64,000 nucleotides of DNA from Holothuria scabra (GCA_037179385.1 CM074187.1:10169450-10233449); one strand, 5' to 3'; positions 49,840 through 61,303 are shown, counted from the first letter of the stretch. Numbers and translations are program-made. Notes: generated from the sequence alone by a model not told the origin.

Positions 49840-50760
49840 TTGTGAAGAGGGGACCAACAAGTCTGGAAGCTTGGCGAAAAGAGCGAGGTTCTTGGCAGGT
49901 ATCCAGCAGTCCACCTTTGTGAGGGTCCCTTGTGGGGTTAAGAGGCCCCAAGGGGAATCAGGGGGCAAAGTCCCAGAAGCTCTGAAGTTTTAACCAGGGT
50001 GATCCATTGGCTGCAACTCCCTATTTCAAAGTACCTCTGGGTGAAAAATTTTCGTATCAGGATATAGGCATCTTTGCCTAAGTGAATAGGGTCTAAGGCC
50101 TCTTAAGGTACCCTGTTGGATTCCATGACGGAAAAATCTTAGTGTAAGCTTAACGTTTGGTAAGGAAGTGTGTCTGCGGGTATGATAGGTACATTTTGCT
50201 CTTGCAGATGGGGTCCAGTAATTCCTGAGGTATCCTGTTGGATTCCATTAAAGGCATATTTTCATCCTCCCAAACAGTTCCAATTCTCCCAACCTACTTA
50301 CTTCTAGCCCCTCCCACATTTATCTAAAACTCATCTTTATCCAGACACAATCCTAGTTTATTGCTTCATGGCTTGTCCCAGTGGCCATACAAGTCCATAA
50401 TGTGTAATCAAGACACTCTCAGTGCCCATGCTGTGTAATTTAGCTATGATGCATTGTTTGAATGTGATGCCAATCAAAGAGCTGTACCAATTGAGAGTTT
50501 TGATATATGCATACTGAAACTGTAGTTTGGGGTGACGAATGACTGCCTTTAAAAGGTCAAAGCCTTCGCAGGGGTCTTGAAGGAATGCAAAGTCGCCATG
50601 CAGATCTTGGATTGTAGCATATATATCTCCAAGACTAGGTGTAGGTATATATGGACTGGGGGTATATGAGGATTAAAGATTCACACAGGGGTTTGGCCCA
50701 GTTTCCTCATGTCCCCTGATGTCGCCACTATGCGTACCCTTACTTCATGCAGCATTTTTT
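49840..50760 (+). repeat. GC-richer composite interrupted by a MITE
   Basis: The flanks of the family A copy at 50248-50552 are compositionally alike and GC-richer than the background. Inside, a word like CCTGTTGGATTCCAT occurs twice (about 50112 and 50232). The most economical reading is an older repeat of unknown class with a younger TTAA element inserted. Confidence 0.35.
50248..50552 (+). repeat. MITE-like element, TTAA-bounded, family A, copy 2
   Basis: 305 bp, same length and orientation as 43220-43524, no indels, about eight substitutions (roughly 97% identity by eye count). Ends TTAAAGGCA and TGCCTTTAA. Confidence 0.85.
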
Positions 50761-51004
50761 AGCCCCAAAATATAAAATATTGAAGTTGTCGTACAAAAGA
50801 TTTAAACCTATAGATTGTTCAGCACCGTTTGGATTTCACATTTTTTTTAGTTTTTTTCTTCATTGTTTTTCTTTGGTTGGTGTTAAAAGACAGCAAGCAA
50901 CTTTTTGCTAAAATATAATCAGGTTATACTATAAAACGACTTGTCTACAAAGTCCCTTGCTTCGTACGTTTTTTTTTTTTTTTTTTTTTTGAAGCCCTTA
51001 TTTA

Positions 51005-51260
51005 TACGTCCTAAAATAAAGAGTGAAATTTCACTCGTTAGAAGAATGAAAGTTATAAAACTCACTCCGAGAAGAGTAAAATTCACTCCAAAAGAGCGAA
51101 GTTTCACTATTCATGAAGTGCATCCAGGAACCTCTTAAAAAAGAGTGATCCTTGGAGGCACTCGCTAAATAGTGAATGTTCACTCTTCTCTTTGTCGAGT
51201 GAATTACCATTTTTTACTCAGTTCGAGAGTGAATAAGTTCAATATTTTGTTCTTGGGGTG
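51005..51260 (+). repeat. Repeat with GAGTGAA/TTCACTC motifs, family G, copy 2
   Basis: Contains at least nine GAGTG or CACTC words in 250 bases, often facing each other (GAGTGAAATTTCACTC is a perfect short palindrome at about 51020). The pattern suggests a foldback or a locally expanded palindromic unit. Confidence 0.6.
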
Positions 51261-51501
51261 TAAAGTTTTTTTATTTTACAACTTAAACATAAGCATGTAA
51301 TTTCAGTTGCACAAGAAGACGGACATTTGAAATTATTAAGCAAAAAACTTAAGATTCCTTTCAATTTTTTTTTTCATTTCATTTCGCAACAAACAAGAAA
51401 GATAGGCGTGTGATAAATCAGAATTATTTTCTTCCACTTCCCAAATGTATTCTCGTGAAATTAAAATCAAATAAACTCTTGTCAAATTTATCACGCTCTA
51501 T

Positions 51502-52052
51502 TTTTGGTGTGTAATTCTATACTATCTGGATTTGTAGATAACTCTTAAAAGATTTGCTTCTCAAACATTATATTTAATTTGAAATGACTATTTTTGGGGT
51601 GCATAGGAAAACTGCGGCATGTATTGGAACCCTTCTTTTAAGACTACTGCACAGATTAAATTTATCTTCAATTTAGAGTGAACTAATATTTTAAAATTTC
51701 AAAAACATGTATTAGAAAGCATGACATAAATTCAAAATGGCCTGACTCTTCTCAGGAAATCCCTTGGCGGAGGTACAAAATATTTTTGGTGTGTTATACC
51801 TTCTGGATTTGTAGATAACTCTTAAAAGATTTGCTTCTCAAACATTGTATTTAATTTGAAATGACTATTTTTGGAGTGCATTGGAAAACTGCAGCATGCA
51901 TTGAATCTCTTTTTTAAATTACTGCATAGATTAAATTTATCCTCAATTTAGAGTGGACCAATATTTAAAAATTTCAAAAACATGTATTAGAAAGCATGAA
52001 ATAAACTCAAAATGGCCTGACTCTTCTCAGGAAATTCCTTGGCGGAGGTATA
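51502..52052 (+). repeat. 277-bp tandem duplication, two copies
   Basis: The word GGATTTGTAGATAACTC occurs at 51528 and again at 51805. The copies stay colinear to the shared CTTCTCAGGAAAT-CCTTGGCGGAGGTA ending. Substitutions are scattered and there is no long ORF. Confidence 0.85.
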
Positions 52053-52080
52053 AAATGTTGAAACTTTTAATTCGTTCAAT

Positions 52081-52337
52081 TTAAAGGTCAAGAGCAGTCT
52101 CCGAAACTTATTTTAAAGCAAGAACGAATTGTTGCAATTTCGCTTCATAGTATCATCATCATATTTTAGGATTTCTATATTGCATAATTAAGGTTAACTA
52201 AACAGTTGATCTTAGCATCCTAGTAAATTTCAAATTTGAGGATACGAAATGTTGTCAGGTGACTTTCAAGATCCAATCATGAAACAGGATAGTCTATTTC
52301 ACTACTTCAAGTTGAGGTGATTGCATTTTCCCTTTAA
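52081..52337 (+). repeat. MITE-like element, TTAA-bounded, family B
   Basis: Begins TTAAAGGTCAAGAGCAGTCT and ends TTTTCCCTTTAA. The interior has the family words GTGACTTTCAAGATCCAAT and AAACAGGATAGTCTA. Confidence 0.7.
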
Positions 52338-52345
52338 CTGGTATA

Positions 52346-52560
52346 TAGACCGACTGCTGGGCAAGTGGTAAGAGCATCAGACTTGCAGTCGGGAGGTTGG
52401 AAGCTCGAGTCCTTGCCGGCCATACCTTATACCATTGTGCTTGGTGCTCAGCATAAGCAATAGATTAAGGAAAACAAGCCAGTGAACCACAACTGGATAA
52501 AAGGCCGTGGCCGGCTTGACTTGAACCAATTGGTTGGAAACTGGGCCGTAAAACTCCATC
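52346..52560 (+). repeat. tRNA-derived SINE, family S1, full-length reference copy
   Basis: The tRNA-like head has an A-box TGGGCAAGTGG (52357-52367), GTAAGAGC D-arm, an anticodon-like loop CTTGCAG and B-box AGCTCGAGTCC (52402-52412). These are internal pol III promoter parts. The roughly 130-base body is shared with copies near 9.2, 28.7, 36.7, 42.4 and 49.1 kb. The 3' end runs into an ACTG repeat. Confidence 0.85.
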
Positions 52561-52712
52561 TAACTAACTGACTGACTGACTGACTGACTGACTGACTGAC
52601 TGACTGACTGACTGACTGACTGACTGACTGACTGACTGACTGACTGACTGACTGACCGACTGACCGACTAACTGACTGTCTGACTGACTGACTAACTATA
52701 ACTAACTAACGT
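52561..52712 (+). repeat. ACTG tetranucleotide microsatellite at a SINE 3' end
   Basis: More than thirty near-perfect ACTG units, degenerating to CTAACTAA words on both edges. It starts directly after the S1 3' end and so is best read as an expanded SINE tail. Confidence 0.95.
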
Positions 52713-53920
52713 TATTTGTGATGTCATTCTTGTACTAAATTAATTACAATCTTAGTATTTTTTTCTTTTTTCTGAACCATACTGCCTCTTGTGCAAAAAA
52801 TGTGATCCTTTTCTTATTCGGCTATGGGGCGACTTGAATGCTCATAACATCTCTTTGTACCGGCTATGCAAGAATGCATGCAGTGTACCAGATCTTACAA
52901 ACGTTTTAAACTTCAAAAGAAAACAAGTCATGTAATTTGTGAATTTGTACCGGAAAAATGTCGAAATATATTACGTGATGGACTGTTTGGATTCAAAGAA
53001 ATACATTTCACCATTCAAAAGTAGAACAAGCCATTGGTAACGGGGGTTGAATGAATAAAATTCATTTTGAAACCTACAGATCTGAAGTCTGCTTTTTCAG
53101 AATAACAGACTTTATAAGCAATTTAAACACGTCGTTTAATAATTATCTCTAGTAAAAAAATCTGAACTGATTACTACACAAATACGGTTTAAAATTTGAG
53201 GTTTCTCTGTTTCCTAATTTTATAGACCTTATTCAAGCTTTATATGAGTTTTGCAGTTTTCAACCTCCCCCCTCTGAAAAAAAAAAAAAACTATCAAGAT
53301 TGATACTATTTATGCAGTAACTGAGGAAAATTCCTTTATCCCTTTTCCATGAAACAGGATATGAACGGATAAAAATAACGTAGATAATTGAGGAAGATAA
53401 ACAAAGCAGTGGAAAGCCTTATGAGGTGGAACGCAACTCAGGGCGTTTTGATTCTTGACAATATACTTTTTGGGCAGTCTAAAGCGAGTTCATTCAAAAA
53501 AAAAACAACCACGTACAAACTTGTCAAAATTTTAATCAAAATACAAAACTTAAAAAAGGAACAATGAATAATGTTGTGTGTCTGATTGTAGGCCAATAAT
53601 TGGCTCATGGATGATAATGATATCTTTTTTTTTCTAATCTATATTTAAATGGTAACATTAAACGATCTGATGAGAAAATAATTCTTTGAACTATACTTAA
53701 GTGTGAAATGATTATATCATGTGACTTATATGGGCTTCATGAAATAAGACTCTTGATGAAAGAGTAGCTTTTCTGTTGCGTGAAACTACTAGAATGTACA
53801 AGTATGTTTCATTACATTGCAATTATTTTGTTTTATTTTTGATAATGGTATCTTTAAAGATATTGTGAAATTTATGAGATTACAGTTAAAACCAGACCTT
53901 TTAATAATTGCTTTAAGGTC

Positions 53921-54163
53921 AAGAACAGTCCCTCGAAGTTATTTTGAAGCAAAAGCGAAAAATCACACAACTTTCTTTTTATTTCTCTTCAAAGTACGCT
54001 TCTTCACATTTTATAACTTCAACATTGCATATTTAAGGCCAATCAAGAAGTTATTTGTACTATATTTTTCATTTGAAGTGTTGTCACATGACTTTCAACA
54101 GCCAATTATGAAACAACACAGTTACTATACTTCGGGTTACGGAGACTGCTCTTGCGCTTTAGG
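53921..54163 (+). repeat. MITE-like element, family B
   Basis: Starts CTTTAAGGTCAAGAACAGTC and ends GACTGCTCTTGCGCTTTAGG. The ends are imperfect inverted repeats. The 137-codon ORF across it (53817-54230) is fortuitous. Confidence 0.65.
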
Positions 54164-54406
54164 CCGCTCCCAAAACTGTCTAAAATTCATCTTCATTCAG
54201 ACACAATCTGAGTTTATTGCTTCAGGGTGAGTACACAAAACTCAATGTGTAGTTAAACATTCTTAGCACAGTACATTCGGTGTAATATGAACTAGAATAC
54301 TCTGCATTTCTTTGTACTTGCTGTCAATCAAAGAGCCGTTCCAATTGAGAATTTTTGTGGAGTACTACAAAAAATTGTAGTTTGGGTGAGAGTTAACTGC
54401 CTTTAA
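54158..54406 (+). repeat. TTAA element family A, diverged copy
   Basis: Directly follows the family B copy. Shared family A words are GACACAATCTGAGTTTATTG, AATCAAAGAGCCGTTCCAAT and TTAACTGCCTTTAA. The left end is lost or altered at the junction. Confidence 0.6.
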
Positions 54407-54869
54407 TTCTGTAGTGAGCTATTGATTTTAGTATGAACGATGGAAAATGGTTGTAAAATAAAATGGAATGTGGTCAAATTAATGTATTAATTGTTGTTGA
54501 ATGCTATCTGCATGTAAAAACATTTTTTCATTTTGGCGGCAGAGCGTACTTGTTTCAAAATTCATCTCCGTAAAAAGTAAACCAAACCTAGTTCAATTAC
54601 GTCACGACATAAATTAATAGATTCATGATATTTTGGACAGACCGGCTTCACATTCATCATATCATAGGCCATCCTTAGGGAACTAAAACGCTCCCTCCAA
54701 AACTGTTTAATTCCCAAGGCATACATCTGGTCTTCTATTTATTTTACCGTGAATTTACTTTTCCCCTTTAATTTGCCTGCTCACTTGCCTCTATCATGGT
54801 AAAAATAGATTGCACGTTTTTCTCACAAGTGAAAACAAGATAAAATAAGCGACCGCTGTGCGGGCTACA

Positions 54870-55540
54870 GCCAGCTGCCGTTAGTAAGGTTTCGCAAACT
54901 GGAACTCCGAGGAAGAAGAGGCAGAGCGTGGATAAAAGAAATTCTGTCGAAGGTGTAAATTATTGCTTCCGACCAAGGTGCCCTGACGGACGCGAGAAGG
55001 TAAGAAGGTGGGACACTGGTGACAGGTGACATAAAATAATCATCTTTCTAAACGGGTTCTAAGTTGTAAATCATGCATCACGTCAAACAAATTTTGGGGA
55101 ACCCTGAAACACGGCATACGTCGTGACCTTTGTTAAGGTAACTACGTCTACGAGAGGAATGAAACACTTTTTATCCTTGTTAGAAAACTGGTGGCGTCTT
55201 TTGACTTACACAGTAACCCATTCAATTTTACGATATGTCATGCTGTGTTATATAGTTGGTGGTAAAATGTAGACTGTGCATGAGACATCCTTGTCTAAGG
55301 ACAATGAAATGCTGTAGCCTAGGCTTGATAATGTCAAAGCATATGAAACGATAAAAATGCATTTGTTATCTGTTGTCTGTTGCCAAATCTGGGAATTATC
55401 TACTGTTACTCCCCGGTCTTCCTTACAAGCATAAAAACTGAAGGATATAAAACCTTGAAATATGATACTTTTTCTTTTGTTTTAGTTAGAATGACGGGCG
55501 TGTCTGCCAGCGAGAAGAGACCACTTTCGTAGTTTCATGG
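54870..55540 (+). ncRNA. Possible spliced plus-strand transcript (unproven)
   Basis: A GC-richer, CpG-containing patch (about 54855-55020) ends in GAGAAG followed by donor GTAAGA (intron start 55000). At 55467-55485 there is a pyrimidine-rich tract ending TTTTAG, a good acceptor, giving a 486-base intron. The second segment begins TTAGAATGACGG and has only a 13-codon ORF from its ATG before a stop. A TATA-like ATAAAATA lies at about 54841. It could be a first noncoding exon pair of a lncRNA or of a gene further right. Confidence 0.25.
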
Positions 55541-55857
55541 AAGCTCGGAAATACTAACAAAAAATCATTTTTAATTGTGTTTAGGTGTTTCCTGGAGAAA
55601 CACATCCCTTACTAATCTGATAAGTGTATTATTCAATAGAATTGTAGGTCGTTGACGGATTTAGAGGGCGTTTGTGTGTTGCAGTTACTAAAAGCATAAA
55701 TCGTCGTTACCAAAGTTTCGTGGTATATAGTTTTTGTACATGTATCGTGTCGGCGTTAACATCCTACTCTAAACAGTTACATGATACGGAGTAATAGCCT
55801 TGAATCTAGAGAATTTTACAAAAATTTGGCACTTTGAGCCCAACCCCATCCTCACTA

Positions 55858-56159
55858 TTAAAGGCAGTCATCCTAAACTACATTTTCAGTATACATATAT
55901 CAAAACTCTCAATTGGTACAGCTCTTTGATTGGCATCACATTCAAACAATCAGACAATGCATCATAGTTAAATTACACAGCATGGGCACTGAGAGTGTCT
56001 TGATTACCCATTATGGACTTGCTCACTGGGACAAGCCATGAAACAATAAACTAGGATTGCGTCTGGATAAAGATGAGTTTTAGATAAATGTGGGAGGGGC
56101 TAGAAGTAAGTAGGTTGGGAGAATTGGAATGGTTTGGGATGATGAAAATATGCCTTTAA
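55858..56159 (-). repeat. MITE-like element, TTAA-bounded, family A, inverted copy 3
   Basis: Begins TTAAAGGCAGTCATCC and ends AAATATGCCTTTAA, the reverse complement of the family A layout, about 302 bp. The interior matches copies 1 and 2 with more substitutions. Confidence 0.8.
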
Positions 56160-56779
56160 ATTAAGACTTAACTTCAGAATCACATTTGACTCAATTGAAT
56201 AAAAACGCCATGTCGTCGACAAAATCTCATTCTTAGTGAAATGAATTTATAAAGACAATATTCTAAACTTTTATTTACAAATGAGAAAGCTGCTAAGAAA
56301 AAGCAAGGAAATTAAAAATGGAACTGAACAAGGTGCGGAAAACATATTCTACTTTTGTAATTTAACCTTATGTTTCAAAACAAATTATTCCGAAGCATAG
56401 TTCTCAGCTAGCAAATTGGTAATATGAGCAAAGTTATTTTGCTCGATTGCTTTTAAAAATAAACGTAGTTCTAATTATGTAAAACGGATTAATATGAACC
56501 ACTAAAACTGAAGCCTTTTTCTTACTACACGCGTCCCACGTTTGAAATTAATTATTTTCGTCAACTTCACCGAATTGTTCTCTTCTTAAGACGAATCTTT
56601 CACGTATTAGGGATGATTGAAAGTAAAAATAACGAAAAATAAAGGGAAACGAAAGAAAATAAACAGAAAACGACAAAAGTTAGAATTGAAAAGGTATATG
56701 CACTCTGTATAGAGGCCAGATAATGAAGAAAGATCACCAGAGAGCTAGAGTTTGACAATAATGACCGTTTCAAATAAAT

Positions 56780-56885
56780 GTACGTGGATTAATTGAGTCG
56801 GCGCAATCGCCACATTTCCACGCGCCAGAGGCGAAAACGTGTCAGGCTATATAAGTTTCTGTTGCTGGTATTATCCAGGTACGGA
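56780..56885 (+). promoter_or_regulatory. Possible TATA-type core promoter
   Basis: A GC-rich block (GGCGCAATCGCC, then ACGCGCCAGAGGCGAAAACG) is followed by GGCTATATAAG (about 56846-56856), a textbook TATA context. A CAG/GTACGG donor-like site lies about 20 bases further (56877-56885), rather close for a first exon. No coding exon is recognised downstream. Confidence 0.3.
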
Positions 56886-59539
56886 CATCCATTCGAAAAT
56901 AAAGAAAAGAAATAAAAAATACGAGAGATCGTTATTTATGATCGCTAGAACACTAACTGTTGCTTAAGCGTTGGTAAATGGCTCCTGTAATCGTGAACGG
57001 TTACGATGCAACTCTCAGGAAGTGGATAGAGGCTCTTGAATTTTGAACAGTGGGTTTTTCGCATTAAATTGGCTTTAACGCTGTCATGCCTTTCGACAAT
57101 AAATGTCACGCCGAAGGCAAGGAATCTGAGCCAGGGGTATTGCATTGAAAGGCATTATGCCTCCTTTTTATTTTGGCAAATGAAAGCAACAATTACTTCT
57201 GCCTATGGTTCTTTTTAAACAAATGAGGAAGTTTGGGCTTTTACAAAATAGAAGTAGTTTCAAAGAAAAATTAAACACTGCAAAAGAAAGCAAACAAAAC
57301 CGTTAGGAGGAAAACATCATTTTGACAAACTGTAAGTTACGGAGTCATTTATTTTGGTTAAGTGGAGTCCGCAATTAGCATTACTTCGTAGATCCTTATA
57401 GAATCAACAATGTTAAAATAAATGGAAAAGGCAAGAAAGCAGTTCTAAACGGAAGGATCTTAATTTTCCTGTATTGTTAGCAAGGTATTAGCTCAATTTC
57501 AAAACAGCTTCCTCTCATCCAGTCATTATTTGAGTTCGTTCATCTTTCCAAAATCCGTAATTCGTGAGAGGGGCCATTTTAAGACCAGATAAAACTTGTA
57601 GCCTTCTGTAAATCATATATAACATGTTATGAAATATTTTTGGAGAGGGGATTTACCAAAATATCATACAGGAAGAAGTTATGAAATCCCTTGTATACAG
57701 TAGAAAAACAAGATTGCCATCGATGTGACGTAAATTCCTAAGGGCTGTTTTAAATGGTCAAACGTAATACTTATTAATGCTACGAAGAGTAGTATTAATT
57801 CATTTATGTTTTTACATTTTCATGTTCTTTCGTCAATTTTTTCTTTTCAATACACACACAAAAAATCTTAAGGTACAATAACTAAATTAGAAAAACGTAA
57901 AAGATCTGAATAAAAAACAAACCTTATGTAGTAAGTTTCTTTTCAAAAAGTCATCGCTTTTAGTCCATATTAAAACTGTTTTCCAATTTTTTGACATTTG
58001 AGGCAGTGTTGCCTCTCTTTGGTGAAATACTTACAAACAGAGGCATCTAGTAATCCATTTGATTGGAACATATCGATATTGCCAAGTCTCGAATAAAACT
58101 TGTACGAAACCGGTTCTATGAATTCAATACTAGACTAGTTTTAAATAATTTCAAATTTGACCACTTGCTTTAAAAAAAAATAGATATCCTAGTTGGTTTT
58201 ATTTCACCCTTTTTACAAATGATTTTAATTATAAACAGACAAGTTTTTCTTAGTATTCTAGTATTCCTTTCATTATTTGTAATGAATTCCTACTAATTTG
58301 AAGAATTATCCACTGTTATGGTTGGGTTAATTTTTCTTTACTTGTATAGACACATGTGACTTTCGCCAACTTTTCACCAAGTTAACGCCAAGCCTTCGTT
58401 GGTATATTTATTCGTAAGTTGTAGGTGCTGTTGTTAACTGAACAGATAAGAAATTTGCACGGTCAAAAAGCTACCACTGCAACAACGGATTAACAAATCG
58501 GGTTATTTGGTTACTAAAGAGATTTCCAATATATTTTGTGTAATTTTAAAGGATAACAAACCTTTTATTTACTTTGTTTAAAGTATTTGGAATGTTAAAA
58601 TACTTCTCACATTAATTTCATAACTTTCTTGCCTCTTAAATGGACGAAACCATATAAACTAAAAAGTTATTCAAAATTGAAGTAATCTGTTCCGCTTTGT
58701 ACACTTGAAATGTCTTGAAAGCTTTAAAAATGCACTTAATTATGAGTGTTATGAAAGAAAGTTTGTCTTAATGCACACTTTAAAACAAGTGAAGCGATTT
58801 GACATTCTTCTAATTTCAACTGAAAAAGAAGAGATGAAATTCTTAACTTTCGTTCTTTAATCCCAAACAAGGCGAAACGAATTCTTTATTTTATCAAAAA
58901 TAAAAAAACCTTGCACCTAAGTTTAATACTTAAACAGTTTAATTTCAGGTTTGTAGAACAGGGCCACTATCGCCGTAACAAACTTTTGTTTATTAATGCA
59001 ATCACATGATTCGCAAAATTGTCCACACTGTTTATTTGATAAACGTAAATAATGATTAAGAATGAATGTGACATTTATTCTAAAGAGTAAGGGGTTTCCT
59101 CTATTCAACCTGATTGTCAAAATCTGCCTCAAAATTCCATAAGGATCACGAAAATTTTAATAAGACAACTTTTTGTAGCATTAAGAATAGTTGAAGCATG
59201 CATGTGAAATTAAAGAAAAATAATGCTTCGGGGATTCATCTGCTTTATCTAAACAGCTCAAGCCTTCATTTGGGTTTTGAAAATTAACAAAAATTCTTTA
59301 AACTGGAATGTTACCCAGTTTCACGAAAATGTCTTTACTTTAAGTGAATCAAGGGTCACCATATGTTTTCAATCTATGTATTTACATTCATTCCGTATTA
59401 ATTAATTTTTAACGGAAAGAAGCACGTCTTAAAGATTGAAATAAAATAATTTTAACATTACATTACATAAAAGTTTTAATCTGTTTCATTTTTATGCTAA
59501 GTACATTGAATTTTACCGACAGAGCTGGGATAAACGATA

Positions 59540-59740
59540 ACCGTACATGTCAGCAAAACCAATTCAAAATTCTAGTACATGCACCCTGCAACCAGGCGCG
59601 GTGATAAAAATTGTTGAGCCAAGACGTATAGTCATCATACAGTCATACGGATCTCTCCGCTTCTTTTTGACGTGGTGCTGGTCTGGTCTGTTCCAGCGGG
59701 TGATTTATGCGTGTCCTGTTTACACGTTCTTGCGCTGAAG
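59540..59740 (+). other. Composition island, possible conserved noncoding element
   Basis: About 200 bases with higher GC and CpG than the surroundings, with a 63-codon ORF that matches nothing I know. Contains GATTTATGCG, a caudal/posterior-Hox-like core. Nature unknown. Confidence 0.25.
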
Positions 59741-60171
59741 CAGATTACGGTTAATTAGCTTTGAATTTAAATTAACTCTGTCAGGACTCTGGGCTCGTTC
59801 TTCGGACAATCTACAGACTTTTAGTTTTGCTCTAAAAATTCTTGCCAGTGTCACTTATTGCAACTGCTCTAAAAATTTTGTAGCGATAAATTTCAGTTTA
59901 AAAGGAAAAATGTCTCATTTACTGTGGGAGAATGACTTTCGTTTTCTGGGTTCTACGCTTTAGATGCTCCATTTGACGCGAACATTGCCTCAGAGCAATT
60001 ATCCATGTTACAAACCGAGGATCACTTCAAGTTCAAATCGTTATATACGGACAACTACCGATTGTAACGAAGAGAATTTGGATAAACTGTTGTAGTTTAT
60101 CCTTCTGAAATCATTTTTTCACACCATAACGATACCGTTACAATGGTTGTCTAAAGCTAGACCGGACTACG

Positions 60172-60262
60172 TTACACTCTAAATACAAAAGTGTGAACGT
60201 AGTCTATAATAGAGTGAAAAGTATGAATTCACTCCATGAGTAGTGAAATTCATTCGAAAGAT
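60172..60262 (+). repeat. Repeat with GAGTGAA/TTCACTC motifs, family G, copy 3
   Basis: Short stretch with AAAAGTGTGAACGTAG, AGAGTGAAAAGTATGAATTC and CACTCCATGAGTAGTGAA, similar in vocabulary to 51005-51260. It sits directly left of a family C element. Confidence 0.4.
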
Positions 60263-60264
60263 GA

Positions 60265-60837
60265 TTAAAGTGTACCTCAAGTCAAAATATTCAAAAATAT
60301 ATATATGTAAGAAAATGAAAAATGAATTCTAACAGTCCAACTCCCATCTTCATATGACATTCCTGAGCTGAGATATAAAAGGTTGAATTTTATTCACTTA
60401 AAACAAATTGGTCTATTGCGCAATAATTTGTGACTTTCATGTTGTACAACTCACATAAAATGCTTTGTTTTCCTTTAAAATTAAAAATGTGTTTATGACC
60501 TTGAACACTCCCTGTTTGCTTGCATAGCATGTTGCAGAAGGAGGACTTAATTAATTCATCACCTTATAAGAGTAAGAGTGCTATCACACCTTGGTACAAG
60601 GTGCAGTAACGTTCGGAAAAACAAAGAAATACAAAGATTGTAATTTGAGTAGTACAAGAATGACATCACAAATTATTGCGCAATGTACCATTTTAATTTG
60701 AGTGAATAAACTTCAACATTTAATATCTCAGCTCAGGAATGTCCTATAAAGATGGAAGCTGAAATGTTAGAATTTATTTTTCATGGTCTTTAATATATTT
60801 TTTTTTTTTGAATTTTTTGACTTTAGGTACACTTTAA
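60265..60837 (+). repeat. Long foldback MITE-like element, family C, copy 2
   Basis: Ends TTAAAGTGTACCTCAAGTC and GACTTTAGGTACACTTTAA are inverted. The interior is colinear with 13255-13809 and includes two facing TTGCGCAATA-type segments. About 573 bp with no coding capacity. Confidence 0.8.
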
Positions 60838-61080
60838 TTAAGACCAATGCATGAAGCTTTTTGCTAGCAAAATGTGTGATTTCAATTATTAAACTTTTAA
60901 AAAGAATATCTTTGATCATTGTTGCAAAATCTGTCTATGTAGGCCTATCTTCAGGACTCGACAGTAGACTATTTGTTGAGTCTATGGATGAGGGCGCTCT
61001 AATAACTAACTCTGGTATCAATGTGGCACCAACATATGACACCTAACAGTCTCTAGACCCTACATCAAAAAAAAAAAAAA

Positions 61081-61303
61081 TATGTATTTTATCAGCCATA
61101 ACTGAGGTCCATGGGGATTAACCTTAATCCTTTGTTTACCTGCATCATGGATGTTTTTATACTAAAATACATATTGATTCCTTCAATTGATTTGAAGGCT
61201 TACATTGCATGTAGACTATAAAATTGGGACGGTTTTGGCACGATGGACCTAACTAATGGTGGACTTCAAGTTCCCTAGCTGCTCGATTCGTCTATAACTC
61301 AGC
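61081..61303 (+). repeat. Dispersed repeat, family D, copy 4
   Basis: Begins near GCCATAACTGAGGTCC and ends CGATTCGTCTATAACTC. Colinear with the 16.5- and 46.1-kb copies but more diverged. Confidence 0.65.

Larger units (their letters stand above)
56160..60170. other. Mostly repeat-free AT-rich stretch
   Basis: No gene or dispersed repeat recognised. Two less AT-rich patches stand out, at 56780-56900 and 59540-59740, and are listed separately. Confidence 0.4.

Noticed and set aside
52346..52420. Functional tRNA gene at the S1 head
   Set aside because: Followed by a conserved body shared with other SINE copies; stems are imperfect.
52561..52712. CRISPR-like array
   Set aside because: Uniform 4-base tandem repeat without spacers; eukaryotic context.
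53817..54230. 137-codon plus-strand ORF
   Set aside because: Overlaps a family B element and the start of a family A copy; Phe/Leu-rich translation reflects T-rich DNA.
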